Assembly (NCBI GenBank): GCA_017431005.1
Contig: JAFRLY010000035.1
Coordinates: 1-60,123 of the forward strand
Length of the DNA: 60,123 nucleotides
DNA from: Clostridia bacterium
Lineage (GTDB): Bacteria > Bacillota > Clostridia > Christensenellales > Aristaeellaceae
Direction: 5' to 3'
The position numbers and the translations under genes were made by a program. The notes under the pieces were generated by a model. The model was not told the DNA's origin and made no database searches. It saw only the letters and a list, made by a program, of their open reading frames with translations. Below are positions 35,223-44,379 of this stretch, in pieces. Positions within the stretch are counted from its first letter, which is position 1. The number at the start of each line of letters is the position of its first letter.

Positions 35223-36245
35223 TTAAACGGAAGCTCTTTCAATAATGGAGCAGGGAATGATTTCCCGGGCCGGATGAACTCGCTGATTGTTGATCATATC
35301 AATGATGTGGAGCGCGGCCTGGACGCCGATCTGCGTGGTAGGCAGACCTATGGTCGTAAGGGGCGGCTGGAGATATGCGGCGATTTCCCTGTTGTCAAAG
35401 CCGGCCACGGCGATGTCCTCCGGAATCCGGCAGCCGTAGGACGTAAGCACCGCCATGCACCCGGCAGCCATCAGATCGTTCATGGCAAAGATGGCGGTCG
35501 GTCGCACGGGCAGTTTCAGCAGCTCCCGAGTCTGTGCTATGCCGGATTCATATTCCCAGTCGCCGTAGCGGATATATTCCTGCGGAAGGGATAAGCCAGC
35601 CTGCTGCATGGCCATCTGAATCCCCAGCAGGCGCTGCGCCGTAGGATAGGAATGAGGATGCCCGGCGATAACAGCAATGCGTTCATGCCCCTTGCTGATC
35701 AGAAAACGGATCATGTCGGCAGCGGAATCCCGGTTGGAATAGGTTACGTAGGTGTCCTTCTCCGTGCCGTGGGAATAGGCGAATACCAGAGGCGTTTCCA
35801 TTTCATCAAACAGATAATCCAGATGCCGGTCATGCATTGCCACGTAGATTATACCGTCCACATTGGCTGACTGCAGCAGAGACAGACCGTCGTTGATACG
35901 CTGACGGTAGGCGCCGATCTGCTCATACTGATTGTACAGCTTTTCCAGCAAATGCAGATCGTGCAGAATGGTCTTATAGCCGCTTCTGGACAGCGTTTCG
36001 CTGATGCCGCTGACAATGGAGGCTACGGGCAGGCCGCGGATGTCCTCCACCAGTACGCCGATCGTGTGCGTCTGCCCCATGCGCAGAGACTTTGCAAGCG
36101 TGTTTGGTTTGTAGTTTACCTGCGAAACAGCCTGCAGCACACGTTCGGTTGTTTCAGCAGAGATTTTCTTTGAACCGTTTATCACGTGGGAAACCGTGGC
36201 TGTGGATACTCCCGCCAGAATGGCCACTTCGCGCATGGTCGCCAT
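35223..36245 (-). CDS. LacI-family repressor of the arabinoside locus
   Basis: From ATG 36245 the product has 340 residues and begins directly with the LacI helix-turn-helix (REVAILAGVSTATVSHVINGSKKIS), followed by the hinge and a periplasmic-binding-like sugar domain. The track start further upstream adds 24 unrelated residues. Three GGTTAA-type sites lie between it and the divergent importer: a half-site at 36270-36281 and full sites at 36325-36340 and 36407-36422. It probably represses both itself and the importer-GH127 operon until an arabinoside appears. Confidence 0.88.
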   Translation of the reverse strand: MATMREVAILAGVSTATVSHVINGSKKISAETTERVLQAVSQVNYKPNTLAKSLRMGQTHTIGVLVEDIRGLPVASIVSGISETLSRSGYKTILHDLHLLEKLYNQYEQIGAYRQRINDGLSLLQSANVDGIIYVAMHDRHLDYLFDEMETPLVFAYSHGTEKDTYVTYSNRDSAADMIRFLISKGHERIAVIAGHPHSYPTAQRLLGIQMAMQQAGLSLPQEYIRYGDWEYESGIAQTRELLKLPVRPTAIFAMNDLMAAGCMAVLTSYGCRIPEDIAVAGFDNREIAAYLQPPLTTIGLPTTQIGVQAALHIIDMINNQRVHPAREIIPCSIIERASV

Positions 36246-36324
36246 AATGAATACACCGTCTTTCTGATTGGTTAAACGATTGAAGATATTATATCCGGAG
36301 GAAGCGGTTTTCGTCAAGCCGGCC

Positions 36325-36340
36325 GGTTAACAAATTAACC
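36325..36340. promoter_or_regulatory. LacI-type operator
   Basis: GGTTAACAAATTAACC is a perfect six-base inverted repeat with a four-base centre, 24 bases upstream of the importer -35 box. Confidence 0.75.
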
Positions 36341-36363
36341 ATAAAGATTCTTAAATATATCGC

Positions 36364-36392
36364 TTGACATTTCTTCGTTTTGATGTTATGGT
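36364..36392 (+). promoter_or_regulatory. Promoter of the arabinoside importer operon
   Basis: TTGACA (36364-36369), a 17-base spacer and TATGGT (36387-36392) lie between the two operators. Confidence 0.75.
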
Positions 36393-36406
36393 TTCATCAC
36401 CAGATA

Positions 36407-36422
36407 GGTTAATCGAATAACC
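36407..36422. promoter_or_regulatory. Second LacI-type operator
   Basis: GGTTAATCGAATAACC is an imperfect palindrome of the same type. It lies just past the expected transcription start, where a bound repressor blocks transcription. With the site at 36325 it could support looping. Confidence 0.75.
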
Positions 36423-36459
36423 AAATCAATATGCAATCAGAAAAAGGAGGAAAAACAAC

Positions 36460-37779
36460 ATGAAGAAACTGTTGGCAATTGTACTGTGCCTGGCGATGCT
36501 GCTGCCGGTGCTGGCAATGGCGGAAGGCGACGGCCGGGTACATATCACCTATTCCTTCTGGGGCAACCAGACGGAAGCTGACAGCGTGCAGCAGGCCCTG
36601 GATGCCTACAATGAGATGCAGGACAAGGTATTTGTGGAGCCTATGCAGATTCCCAACGAGCAGTATACCGAAACGCTGGTCAATTACGCGATTGCCGATC
36701 AGCTGCCTGACTGCGGCATGGTGAACGAAAACTCCGTGCTGTATTTTGCCCGCAACGGTGTAATGGCGGATGTGTCTGACATGTATGCCGGCGAGGAACT
36801 GCAGCCCATGGAGTGCATTACCTTCAAGGACGGAGATACACCTGTCGGTTATTCCAGCAGCAATGAGATCCTGATCCTCTACTACAACAAGGATATGTTT
36901 GATGCTGCGAACGAGCCCTATCCTTCCGCGGATACCCCGTATACCTGGGATGAGTTTGTGGAAGTGGCAAAGCGCCTGACTTTCGACGAAGCCGGAAAGC
37001 ATCCCGGTGAAGACGGATTCAACCCCGAAAAGATCGTGCAGTACGGCGCGTTTGTCAACAACTGGACCTGGCAGATGGAAGTATGGGCCCTGTCCAACGG
37101 CGGCGCCTGGTTCTCTGAGGACGGCAAGGAGTGCCTGATCAACAGCCCCGAAGCAATCGAATCCATCCAGAAGGTGGCTGACCTGGCGCTGGTTGAGCAT
37201 GTGGCTCCTCTGAACGTCATTCCCGAGGATAATGGTGTCGGCGTTGGTATCGGCAGCAAGACAGTGGCCATGACCACGGACGGAACCTGGCGCCTGGGCA
37301 CGGATTTCCCGAACCTGGGAATCAACTACGGCATTGCGCCTCTGCCCATGATGAAGGAGGAAGTGACCATCTGCACCTCCGGCCTCACCGGTGTTTTCAA
37401 GGGCAAGCATCAGCAGGAGGCTTATGACTTTGTCAAGTGGTACACCCGGGAGGAGAGCAACTGGGATGCGCTGGTGCTGACCGGTATCTGGCTACCCAAG
37501 AGCGAATACTTCTACAAGACTGAAGAAGGTATCAATGAGTGGCTGGGCAATGAAAAATATCCCTACAACAAAGACATGGAAACCGGCAGAAAGGTCCTGG
37601 TGGACTACACCATGAACTATGCCAAACCGACCTGCTGGTACTTCACCCCCAATACGCAGGTGACCACCAACGAAATCCTTTTCACCGCACTGCAGAGCGT
37701 GTGGAGCGGTGAGCGCACGGCTGAGGAGGTCATCAACGAGATTTATCCTGAACTGTGCGAAGCGATCGTTGTGGAGTAA
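36460..37779 (+). CDS. Extracellular sugar-binding protein (UgpB/MalE type)
   Basis: The 439-residue protein has a signal peptide (MKKLLAIVLCLAMLLPVLAMA, cut before EG) and family-1 binding-protein features (VHITYSFWGNQTEADSVQQAL, LNVIPEDNGVGVGIG, TDGTWRLG). It has no lipobox Cys at the cleavage site. AAAGGAGG lies 10 bases before the ATG. It is the first gene of an operon with two permeases and GH127, so an arabinose-containing oligosaccharide is the likely ligand. Confidence 0.88.
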   Translation: MKKLLAIVLCLAMLLPVLAMAEGDGRVHITYSFWGNQTEADSVQQALDAYNEMQDKVFVEPMQIPNEQYTETLVNYAIADQLPDCGMVNENSVLYFARNGVMADVSDMYAGEELQPMECITFKDGDTPVGYSSSNEILILYYNKDMFDAANEPYPSADTPYTWDEFVEVAKRLTFDEAGKHPGEDGFNPEKIVQYGAFVNNWTWQMEVWALSNGGAWFSEDGKECLINSPEAIESIQKVADLALVEHVAPLNVIPEDNGVGVGIGSKTVAMTTDGTWRLGTDFPNLGINYGIAPLPMMKEEVTICTSGLTGVFKGKHQQEAYDFVKWYTREESNWDALVLTGIWLPKSEYFYKTEEGINEWLGNEKYPYNKDMETGRKVLVDYTMNYAKPTCWYFTPNTQVTTNEILFTALQSVWSGERTAEEVINEIYPELCEAIVVE

Positions 37780-37797
37780 GCTGAGCTTGTATTACAG

Positions 37798-37823
37798 TGG
37801 GGGAACGCGGGAGCGTTCCCCCA
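37798..37823 (+). other. Strong stem-loop after the binding-protein gene
   Basis: TGGGGGAACGC and GCGTTCCCCCA form a perfect 11-base stem with the loop GGGA, followed by ATCTTC rather than a T-run. It probably protects the binding-protein message or partly stops transcription before the permeases. Confidence 0.7.
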
Positions 37824-37854
37824 TCTTCAAATTGGACGACGGAGGGATGACGCG

Positions 37855-38772
37855 ATGACGGCAATACCCAAAAGAAAAAGGATCAGGTATAACCGGGCGG
37901 AAACACGGGCTGCCTGGCTTTGTCTGCTGCCGTCGGTGATCGGCCTCACCTGTATCACCTATCTGCCCATGATCGCTTCCTTTGCCCTGAGCCTGTTCAG
38001 CTGGAACGGTCTGGGAGATATGAAATTCGTCGGTCTGGACAATTATGTGCGCCTGTTTACCCGGGATACGAAATTTTACGGCTCCCTGCTGACCACGCTG
38101 GAGTATGCCGGCATTTCGGTGATCGGGAGCATCGTCTATTCCATGATCATTGCCATGCTGCTGAACCGGAAGGTACCGGCCAGGGGCTTTTTCCGCGCTG
38201 TGTTTTATCTGCCCTATGTGCTGCCTGCCCTGGCTGTGTACCTGGGCTGGAAGTGGCTTTATGATTACAATCACGGGCTGTTCAACTACCTGATCAAGCT
38301 GAACGGCGGCACCTCAGTCAAGTTCCTGGATTCCAGCGGTATGGTCACGCCCTCCCTCGCAATGATCGCCGTCTGGCTCAGCGGAAATCTGATCGTGATA
38401 TTCCTGGCGGGGCTGCAGAACGTTCCGCGCACCTATCATGAGGCTGCCGAGATAGACGGAGCCAACGCCTGGCAGCGGTTCTGGAACATCACGATTCCCT
38501 GTATGACCCCGATCATTTTCTATAACCTGCTCATGAGTCTTGTCAGCAATCTGCAGGTGATTACCCCGGCCCTGTCACTGACCCAGGGAGGTCCCGGGAC
38601 CGGCAGCTATTTCATGTGCTTCATGCTTTACACGCAGGCTTTCAAATCTCACAAGTACGGTTACGGGAGCGCGATTGCGGTGATCCTGTTTGTTCTGATT
38701 GCTATCTTTACCGGCATCCTTTTTGCCACCAGCAAAGGCTGGATCTTCTATGAAGGAGATGATAAGGAATGA
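37855..38772 (+). CDS. ABC sugar importer permease (MalF/UgpA type)
   Basis: The 305-residue protein has six membrane helices, the start AAWLCLLPSVIGLTCITYLPM-like typical of UgpA permeases, and the EAA loop HEAAEIDGANAWQRFWNITIP near residues 198-218. Its stop overlaps the next start by four bases. The ATPase is not encoded nearby. Confidence 0.88.
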   Translation: MTAIPKRKRIRYNRAETRAAWLCLLPSVIGLTCITYLPMIASFALSLFSWNGLGDMKFVGLDNYVRLFTRDTKFYGSLLTTLEYAGISVIGSIVYSMIIAMLLNRKVPARGFFRAVFYLPYVLPALAVYLGWKWLYDYNHGLFNYLIKLNGGTSVKFLDSSGMVTPSLAMIAVWLSGNLIVIFLAGLQNVPRTYHEAAEIDGANAWQRFWNITIPCMTPIIFYNLLMSLVSNLQVITPALSLTQGGPGTGSYFMCFMLYTQAFKSHKYGYGSAIAVILFVLIAIFTGILFATSKGWIFYEGDDKE

Positions 38773-39653
38773 GCACGCAGGTGATGAAAAAACCGGTTCG
38801 CGGAAGCCGTATCGTCTCCAGATCGCGGCGGAAGAAAACGGCGGATATTCTGTGCTTTGCGCTGCTTATTCTGCTGGCGCTGATTGTGATGTTTCCCATT
38901 TACTGGATTTTCCGGTCCTCCCTGATGTCCAACGGGGAATTGTATGCCTATCCCCCGGCCTTTGTGCCTCCGGCCTGGCGGTTTGAAAACTATCCGGAAA
39001 CGCTGAAATCCTTTGAATATCTGAAGTTTCTGGGCAACACCATGACCATTTTGCTGCCTGCCGTGTTCGGGGCAGTCATCACCGCGACCATGGGTGGGTA
39101 TGCTTTTGCCCGGCTGCGTTTCAGGGGGAAAAAATTCCTGTTTACCCTGTGCGTGGGGTCCATGCTGCTGCCCGGCATGGTGACGCTGATCCCGCTGTTT
39201 ATCGCCTGGTCAAAGCTGGGCCTCGTCAACACCTACTGGCCGCTGATCCTGCCGCATTTCTGCGGGGGCGGCGCGTTTAACATTTTTCTGATTCGCCAGT
39301 TTGTGAAAACCGTGCCGCGGGAGCTGGACGAGGCGGCGACCATCGACGGCTGCGGCTTCTTCCGTATCCTTGTCTTTATTATTGTTCCGGCGATCAAGGC
39401 AGCGATGATTGTGGTCGGGCTGCTGAAATTCATTGAGCTGTGGAATGACCTTCTGCAGCAGGTGACCTACATCACCCGCAGGGAACGATATACCCTGGCG
39501 CTTGGCCTGAATATTTTCCGGGGCTCCTTCAACGACGACTGGTCCAGTATCATGTGCGCCACTTGCCTGTCCTTTATTCCGGGTATTGTGTTCTATCTGA
39601 TCGGGCAAAAATACTTTGTGGAAGGCATCGTCATGACCGGGATGAAAAACTGA
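38769..39653 (+). CDS. ABC sugar importer permease (MalG/UgpE type)
   Basis: The 294-residue protein has six membrane helices and the EAA loop DEAATIDGCGFFRILVFIIVP near residues 190-210. FPIYWIFRSSLMSNGELY is typical for the first external loop of UgpE-type permeases. It is coupled to the preceding permease by an ATGA overlap and lies 18 bases before GH127. Confidence 0.88.
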   Translation: MSTQVMKKPVRGSRIVSRSRRKKTADILCFALLILLALIVMFPIYWIFRSSLMSNGELYAYPPAFVPPAWRFENYPETLKSFEYLKFLGNTMTILLPAVFGAVITATMGGYAFARLRFRGKKFLFTLCVGSMLLPGMVTLIPLFIAWSKLGLVNTYWPLILPHFCGGGAFNIFLIRQFVKTVPRELDEAATIDGCGFFRILVFIIVPAIKAAMIVVGLLKFIELWNDLLQQVTYITRRERYTLALGLNIFRGSFNDDWSSIMCATCLSFIPGIVFYLIGQKYFVEGIVMTGMKN

Positions 39654-39671
39654 GGAGGGGAGGATTGCGTT

Positions 39672-41576
39672 ATGCCTGCCCGGGAGATTCCCTTAACCCG
39701 CGTTAAAATAACAGACACGTTCTGGTCACCCCGTCAGAAGCTGATGACGGATGTCACCATTCCATATATGGAAAAAATTTTACGGGATGAAGTGTCGGAG
39801 GCCAGGAAATCCCATGCGATCCGTAACTTCCGTATGGCCGCGGGTGAGGAATTCGGGAACTTTTATGGAATGGTTTTTCAGGACAGCGATGCGGCCAAAT
39901 GGCTGGAGGCGGCGGCTTATTCCCTGTATCTGAAGAAGAATGAAGCGCTGTCCGGACGTGTGGATGAGCTTGTGTCGCTCATCGGGCGCTGCCAGCAGCG
40001 GGACGGCTATCTGAATACCTATTTCACGGTGAAGGAACCTGAGAATCACTGGAAAAATCTGCTGGAGTGCCATGAGCTTTACTGCGCCGGCCATTTGATG
40101 GAGGCGGCTGCCGCGCTGCATGAGGCAGCCGGCAAGGATGAGCTGTTGCAGATCTGTATCCGTCTGGCGGATCATATCTGTGACAGGTTCGAAAAGGAAG
40201 ACGGTATTCCGGGACATCAGGAGATAGAGATCGGTCTGCTCCGCCTGTTCCGCGCGACAGGAAATGCGCGCTACCGGGATATGGCGCTGCGCTTTCTGAA
40301 CCTGCGGGGGCAGGACCCTGAATGGTTCATCCGGCACACGCCGGCGCATCCGGGAATCCATTACGGCGGGTATGACATCAGACCGGAGGATACAATCTAC
40401 AATCAGTCAGATGTTCCGGTGCGGGAACAGACGGCGGCGCGCGGACACGCGGTCCGGCAGCTGTACATGCTGGCCGCTATGGCTGACGCTGCTGCGGAAA
40501 CAGGAGATCAGGCCATGCTGGATGCCTGCCGGCGCCTGTTTGACAATATCATGCAGAAACAGATGTTTGTCACCGGTGCTGTAGGCGCGTCGGCATATCA
40601 TGAAGCGTTTACGGTGGACTATGATCTGCCGCCGGACCGCTGCTACGGGGAGACCTGCGCTTCGGTCGCGATGGTGTTCTTCGCGCACAATCTGATCAAA
40701 AACCATCCTGACGGACGCTTTGCCGATCTGATGGAGCTGGAGCTTTACAATGCTGCCCTGGCCGGCATGCAGCTGGACGGGAAACGGTTTTTCTATGTAA
40801 ATCCCCTGGAGGTGGATACATCCGTGTCCGGCAAGGTCCCGGGATACGAACATGTACTGCCGCAGCGTCCGCCCTGGCATGACTGTGCCTGCTGCCCGCC
40901 CAATCTGGCCCGGCTGATCGCGTCGCTGGGCGGATATCTGTGGAGCGAGGATGAGAATACTGTTTACAGTCATCTGCTGATTGGAAGCGAAGTCTTAACG
41001 AAATTCGGACGCATCCGGACGGAAAGCGGGTATCCATGGAAGGGAAACGTCAGATACCTGATAGCAGACGGCGGTCATTTCACGCTGGCCGTTCATATTC
41101 CAGGCTATGTGACAGAATACACTGTCAGGATAAATGACCAAGTGGAAACGGTTCCTTTCCGGGACGGTTATGTGTTTGTCAGAAGAACCTGGCAGGGAGG
41201 GGATACGGTTACTCTGCTTTTTGACATGCCGGTACGAAGACTTCATGCGGATGTCCGGGTCCGGAGCTGCGCCGGCAGAACCGCGCTGGCCCGTGGCCCC
41301 TTCATTTACTGCTTTGAGGAGGAGGATCAGCCGGAACAGCTGTTTTCAGTATCCCTGCCTTCTGACGCCCGGATAGATACCGTGCCTTCACTGCCGGGTC
41401 TGCCGCAGGAAACGGTCTGCCTGTCAATGGAGGGACATGCGGATGTGTCACCGGACAGGCAATACAGTTCTGATCCGCCCGGGAGGATTTCATGCAGGTT
41501 GAAAGCTGTTCCGTATTTTGCCTGGGGAAACCGTTCGCCAGGGAATATGCTTGTCTGGATTCGGGAACACCCATGA
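39672..41576 (+). CDS. GH127 beta-L-arabinofuranosidase
   Basis: The 634-residue enzyme shows the zinc and catalytic cysteine set of GH127: Glu327 and Cys329 in YGETCAS and Cys407-Cys408 in CCPPN, spaced as in bifidobacterial HypBA1. The (alpha/alpha)6 barrel and C-terminal beta domains fit the family length. It removes L-arabinofuranose joined by beta bonds, as in plant extensin hydroxyproline arabinosides or pectin side chains including rhamnogalacturonan II. No signal peptide is present, so its substrate comes through the importer encoded upstream. A terminator follows. Confidence 0.9.
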   Translation: MPAREIPLTRVKITDTFWSPRQKLMTDVTIPYMEKILRDEVSEARKSHAIRNFRMAAGEEFGNFYGMVFQDSDAAKWLEAAAYSLYLKKNEALSGRVDELVSLIGRCQQRDGYLNTYFTVKEPENHWKNLLECHELYCAGHLMEAAAALHEAAGKDELLQICIRLADHICDRFEKEDGIPGHQEIEIGLLRLFRATGNARYRDMALRFLNLRGQDPEWFIRHTPAHPGIHYGGYDIRPEDTIYNQSDVPVREQTAARGHAVRQLYMLAAMADAAAETGDQAMLDACRRLFDNIMQKQMFVTGAVGASAYHEAFTVDYDLPPDRCYGETCASVAMVFFAHNLIKNHPDGRFADLMELELYNAALAGMQLDGKRFFYVNPLEVDTSVSGKVPGYEHVLPQRPPWHDCACCPPNLARLIASLGGYLWSEDENTVYSHLLIGSEVLTKFGRIRTESGYPWKGNVRYLIADGGHFTLAVHIPGYVTEYTVRINDQVETVPFRDGYVFVRRTWQGGDTVTLLFDMPVRRLHADVRVRSCAGRTALARGPFIYCFEEEDQPEQLFSVSLPSDARIDTVPSLPGLPQETVCLSMEGHADVSPDRQYSSDPPGRISCRLKAVPYFAWGNRSPGNMLVWIREHP

Positions 41577-41603
41577 ACCGGAATTATCTGCGTAAGGCAA
41601 ACT

Positions 41604-41632
41604 GCCGGCTGAAGGGTTCAGCCGGCTTTTGA
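41604..41632 (+). terminator. Terminator of the arabinoside operon
   Basis: GCCGGCTGAA and TTCAGCCGGC form a perfect 10-base stem with a GGG loop, followed by TTTTGATT. Confidence 0.85.
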
Positions 41633-41815
41633 TTCATGGACAGGCGGCTGATGCAGACAAATATTATGCTGTCAATTTGTCCGGGACCTGCTGTATAATA
41701 CAGCTGCATCCGCACAGCGGATCCGCAGGCCGGACGGGAGCGCATTGCCTGACTGCTCAGAGCTCCGCCTGCCGGGGGCAGAACGCCGGGAAAACGGGAA
41801 GGGAAAGAAAGCTGT

Positions 41816-43261
41816 ATGAAAAAGACCTATGTGACCACGATGCCGAATCACATCGGCGCGTTCCTGAAGGCCAGCGAATGCTTTGCCGAACTGGGAATGA
41901 ATATCACGCGGGTCAGCTATAACAAGGCCATTGATTCGCATATGCTGTTCATTGACGCGGAAGGGACGGAAGAGCAGATCAGGCAGGCGGATCTTCAGCT
42001 TACGAAGATCGGGTATCTTCAGAACGGAGAACCGGAAAAAGCAATCGTTCTGCTTGAGTTTACGCTGAGAGACCGTCCGGGAGCCGTGACAGAGGTGCTC
42101 CGGCTGATTCAGCAATACCGGCTGAACATTTCCTATATCAGCTCCCAGGAAAACGGAACGGAGTACCAGGCCTTCAAGATGGGACTGTTTGTGGAGGACG
42201 AAGGGAAGCTGCAGGATTTTATCTCCCGGGCGGGGGCGGTCTGCCCTGTCCGCGTGATCGATTATAATCACAGCGAAAAATTCTATGACAACAGCATCTT
42301 TTACCGCTCCTTTGTCTCCGGCCTGATGCAGGAGATGAACCTCCCGGAGGCTGCTCGTGAGGGGCTGCTGGTGAACTCCAACCTGATCATGCAGATGCTG
42401 GATGAAAGAGGGCTTTCCCCCTACAAGACCTTTGAGAGCATCAGCCGATTCGCGGAGCTCCTTGCTGTTTCAAGAGGCGGCGCGTTCGTGCCAAGGGTCA
42501 CCCGGCACCGCATAACCGATTCCACGGAAATCATCCTGATTGAGCCGCCCTGCGGAAGCAATACCGCCATTATTCAGAGCCAGGGCCGGACGCTCTTTGT
42601 CGACTGCGGCTACGCGCTGTACCGGGATGAAATGCTTGCGCTGATCCGGAAGCTCCTGCCGGGCTGGGACGAAATGAAAAAACAGATTCTGATTACGCAC
42701 GCGGATGTGGATCACTGCGGGCTGCTTTCCCTTTTTGACGAAATCCTTGCCAGCGAAAAATCCAGGGAGTGTCTGGCGCTGGAGGCGGACGGAAAAGACG
42801 GGTTCCGGGAGCAGAATCCGGTGCATAAGCCCTACGTCAGCATCTGCAAGACACTGACCGGCTATTCTCCGGTGGAAAAGGATAAGGTAACGGGCCTGTG
42901 GGGAAACACCGCGCCTCAGGACGAACCGCTCGCGCAGATCGGGTTTTTCCGCTTCGGAGATCTGCGGTTCGAAGTCTATCAGGGTCAGGGCGGACACCTG
43001 CAGGGGGAAATCGTCCTGATTGATTATGAGCATCATCTTGCTTTCACGGGCGATATCTTTGTCAATACACACGGAATGACCCCGGAGCAGAAGACCTACA
43101 ATCAGTATGCGCCGGTGCTCATGACCTCCGTGGATACAGATCCCGTGCTGTGCGCGCTGGAACGGCAGGCGTTTATGCAGAGGCTGGGAACCGGCACGTG
43201 GCAGATTTTCGGAGCGCACGGAATGAAGAAGGATTATCGCGTGCAGGAAGAAAAACAGTGA
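41816..43261 (+). CDS. Two ACT domains fused to a metallo-beta-lactamase-fold domain
   Basis: Residues 1-72 (YVTTMPNHIGAFLKASECFAELGMNITRVS) and 76-150 (EFTLRDRPGAVTEVLRLIQQYRLNISYIS) are typical ACT domains, which bind amino acids. After a helical linker, residues 238-475 form a metallo-beta-lactamase fold with HADVDH (His295, Asp297, Asp299, His300), GQGGHLQGE, FTGD and a final GAHG. The second metal His of HxHxDH is replaced by Asp. An amino-acid-controlled hydrolase is the simple reading. No close named family is known to me. ATG 41816 follows GGGAAAGAAAGC; the gene is alone. Confidence 0.7.
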   Translation: MKKTYVTTMPNHIGAFLKASECFAELGMNITRVSYNKAIDSHMLFIDAEGTEEQIRQADLQLTKIGYLQNGEPEKAIVLLEFTLRDRPGAVTEVLRLIQQYRLNISYISSQENGTEYQAFKMGLFVEDEGKLQDFISRAGAVCPVRVIDYNHSEKFYDNSIFYRSFVSGLMQEMNLPEAAREGLLVNSNLIMQMLDERGLSPYKTFESISRFAELLAVSRGGAFVPRVTRHRITDSTEIILIEPPCGSNTAIIQSQGRTLFVDCGYALYRDEMLALIRKLLPGWDEMKKQILITHADVDHCGLLSLFDEILASEKSRECLALEADGKDGFREQNPVHKPYVSICKTLTGYSPVEKDKVTGLWGNTAPQDEPLAQIGFFRFGDLRFEVYQGQGGHLQGEIVLIDYEHHLAFTGDIFVNTHGMTPEQKTYNQYAPVLMTSVDTDPVLCALERQAFMQRLGTGTWQIFGAHGMKKDYRVQEEKQ

Positions 43262-43375
43262 CTGAATCAGGGACAGGATATAATCCCCGGCAGAAAATGA
43301 CCCGGCCTGACGTGTGCGCCGGGGCCGGGCAGAGACTGTCCGTATTTTGTAAATATCAGCTTGAGGAGTGAGAAG

Positions 43376-43696
43376 ATGATTACTGTGAATCTGTACTATA
43401 CGGGTACCGGCGGGAATGCCCGGGCTTTCGCTGAGGAGATGGAATCCTCCGGCATCGCGGACAGCATCCGGAAGGAACCCGGGAATCTGCGCTATCAGTA
43501 TTTTCAGCCGCTGAACGATCCGGAAACGGTCCTGCTGATCGACAGCTGGAAGGATCAGGCCGCGATCGACGCGCACCACGCCTCGCCGATGATGGCGCAG
43601 CTGGCGGCGCTTCGGGAAAAGTATGATCTGCATATGACCGCGGAACGGTTTGTGAGTGAGAATATGGGGACGGACGGGAAATATCTCCGGAGGTAA
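43376..43696 (+). CDS. ABM-fold protein (putative quinol monooxygenase)
   Basis: ATG 43376 has GAGGAG upstream; the longer frame opens only with TTG. The 106-residue protein has the dimeric alpha/beta ferredoxin-like form of antibiotic-biosynthesis-monooxygenase-type proteins: RYQYFQPLNDPETVLLIDSWKDQAAIDAHHAS is the usual middle part, with the His of the active-site region. Such proteins act on quinols or are of unknown function. Confidence 0.75.
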   Translation: MITVNLYYTGTGGNARAFAEEMESSGIADSIRKEPGNLRYQYFQPLNDPETVLLIDSWKDQAAIDAHHASPMMAQLAALREKYDLHMTAERFVSENMGTDGKYLRR

Positions 43697-43707
43697 TCAG
43701 GGGATCC

Positions 43708-44379
43708 TTACCTGAGGCTTTTCAGATATTCCTTGTGCGCGTCGGTGACCCGGTAGCTTTCCAGCGCTTTCTGAATGGTCTTTCTGTGTGTCCAGTCATC
43801 CAGCCGGCGGTTCACAAAGTAGGGGACGGTCTCCTCATACCGCTTGGCGAGGGCCGTGGCGAAATACCAGGCGATCATCATTTTCAGGTAATAGTCTTCG
43901 CCCTTTCTGGAGGCCACAAGCTCCGGATATTCCTCCCGGAAATCCTCCCCCAGAAACTCGTTCATCAGCATGCGGATCCCGAAGCGGGCGGTATATACGG
44001 AATCCGAGGCGATCCATTTCCGGATATGGGGCAGGAGCCTCTGATGATTCCTTGTGAACACCTTCGGGGTCGACTGATCCGATACCGGCCAGCAGTCCAC
44101 ATAGGGCAGGAACGCGTCCACGGCCTGCACACAGGCGTCGAAATCACGGATCATGGAAATCACAAAGAAATGGATCAGGTTTTCCTCGTAATACCGGTGC
44201 GGCAGATCGTTCAGGAACGCTTCCCGGTCCGGGCTTCCGAAGACTTCCTTCGCAATCTTCCTCATCTCAGGTGTCCTGACACCCAGGATGGTTTCCGGCG
44301 GGATATTCGGAACCAGCTTCACCTGAAACTCCCGGTATGTATCATCCTTGACTTTGATAAGCCTGTCATACAGTGTCAT
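43708..44379 (-). CDS. DNA alkylation repair protein (AlkD-type HEAT repeats)
   Basis: The 223-residue protein is all-helical with HEAT-like repeats and matches AlkD-type proteins: ILGVRTPEMRKIAKEVFG early, YVDCWPVSDQ near residue 96 with the Asp next to the Trp used in glycosylase action, and HPHIRKWI, MMIAWYFATAL later. AlkD removes bulky alkylated bases without flipping them out. A possible TTGACA-TAATAT promoter with a long 19-base spacer lies at 44476-44446. It converges with the ABM gene. Confidence 0.8.
   Translation of the reverse strand: MTLYDRLIKVKDDTYREFQVKLVPNIPPETILGVRTPEMRKIAKEVFGSPDREAFLNDLPHRYYEENLIHFFVISMIRDFDACVQAVDAFLPYVDCWPVSDQSTPKVFTRNHQRLLPHIRKWIASDSVYTARFGIRMLMNEFLGEDFREEYPELVASRKGEDYYLKMMIAWYFATALAKRYEETVPYFVNRRLDDWTHRKTIQKALESYRVTDAHKEYLKSLR

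Noticed and set aside
41660-41815. Riboswitch or attenuator before the ACT-MBL gene
   Set aside because: A TATAAT is present near 41694, but no amino-acid riboswitch core or terminator hairpin could be drawn in the leader.
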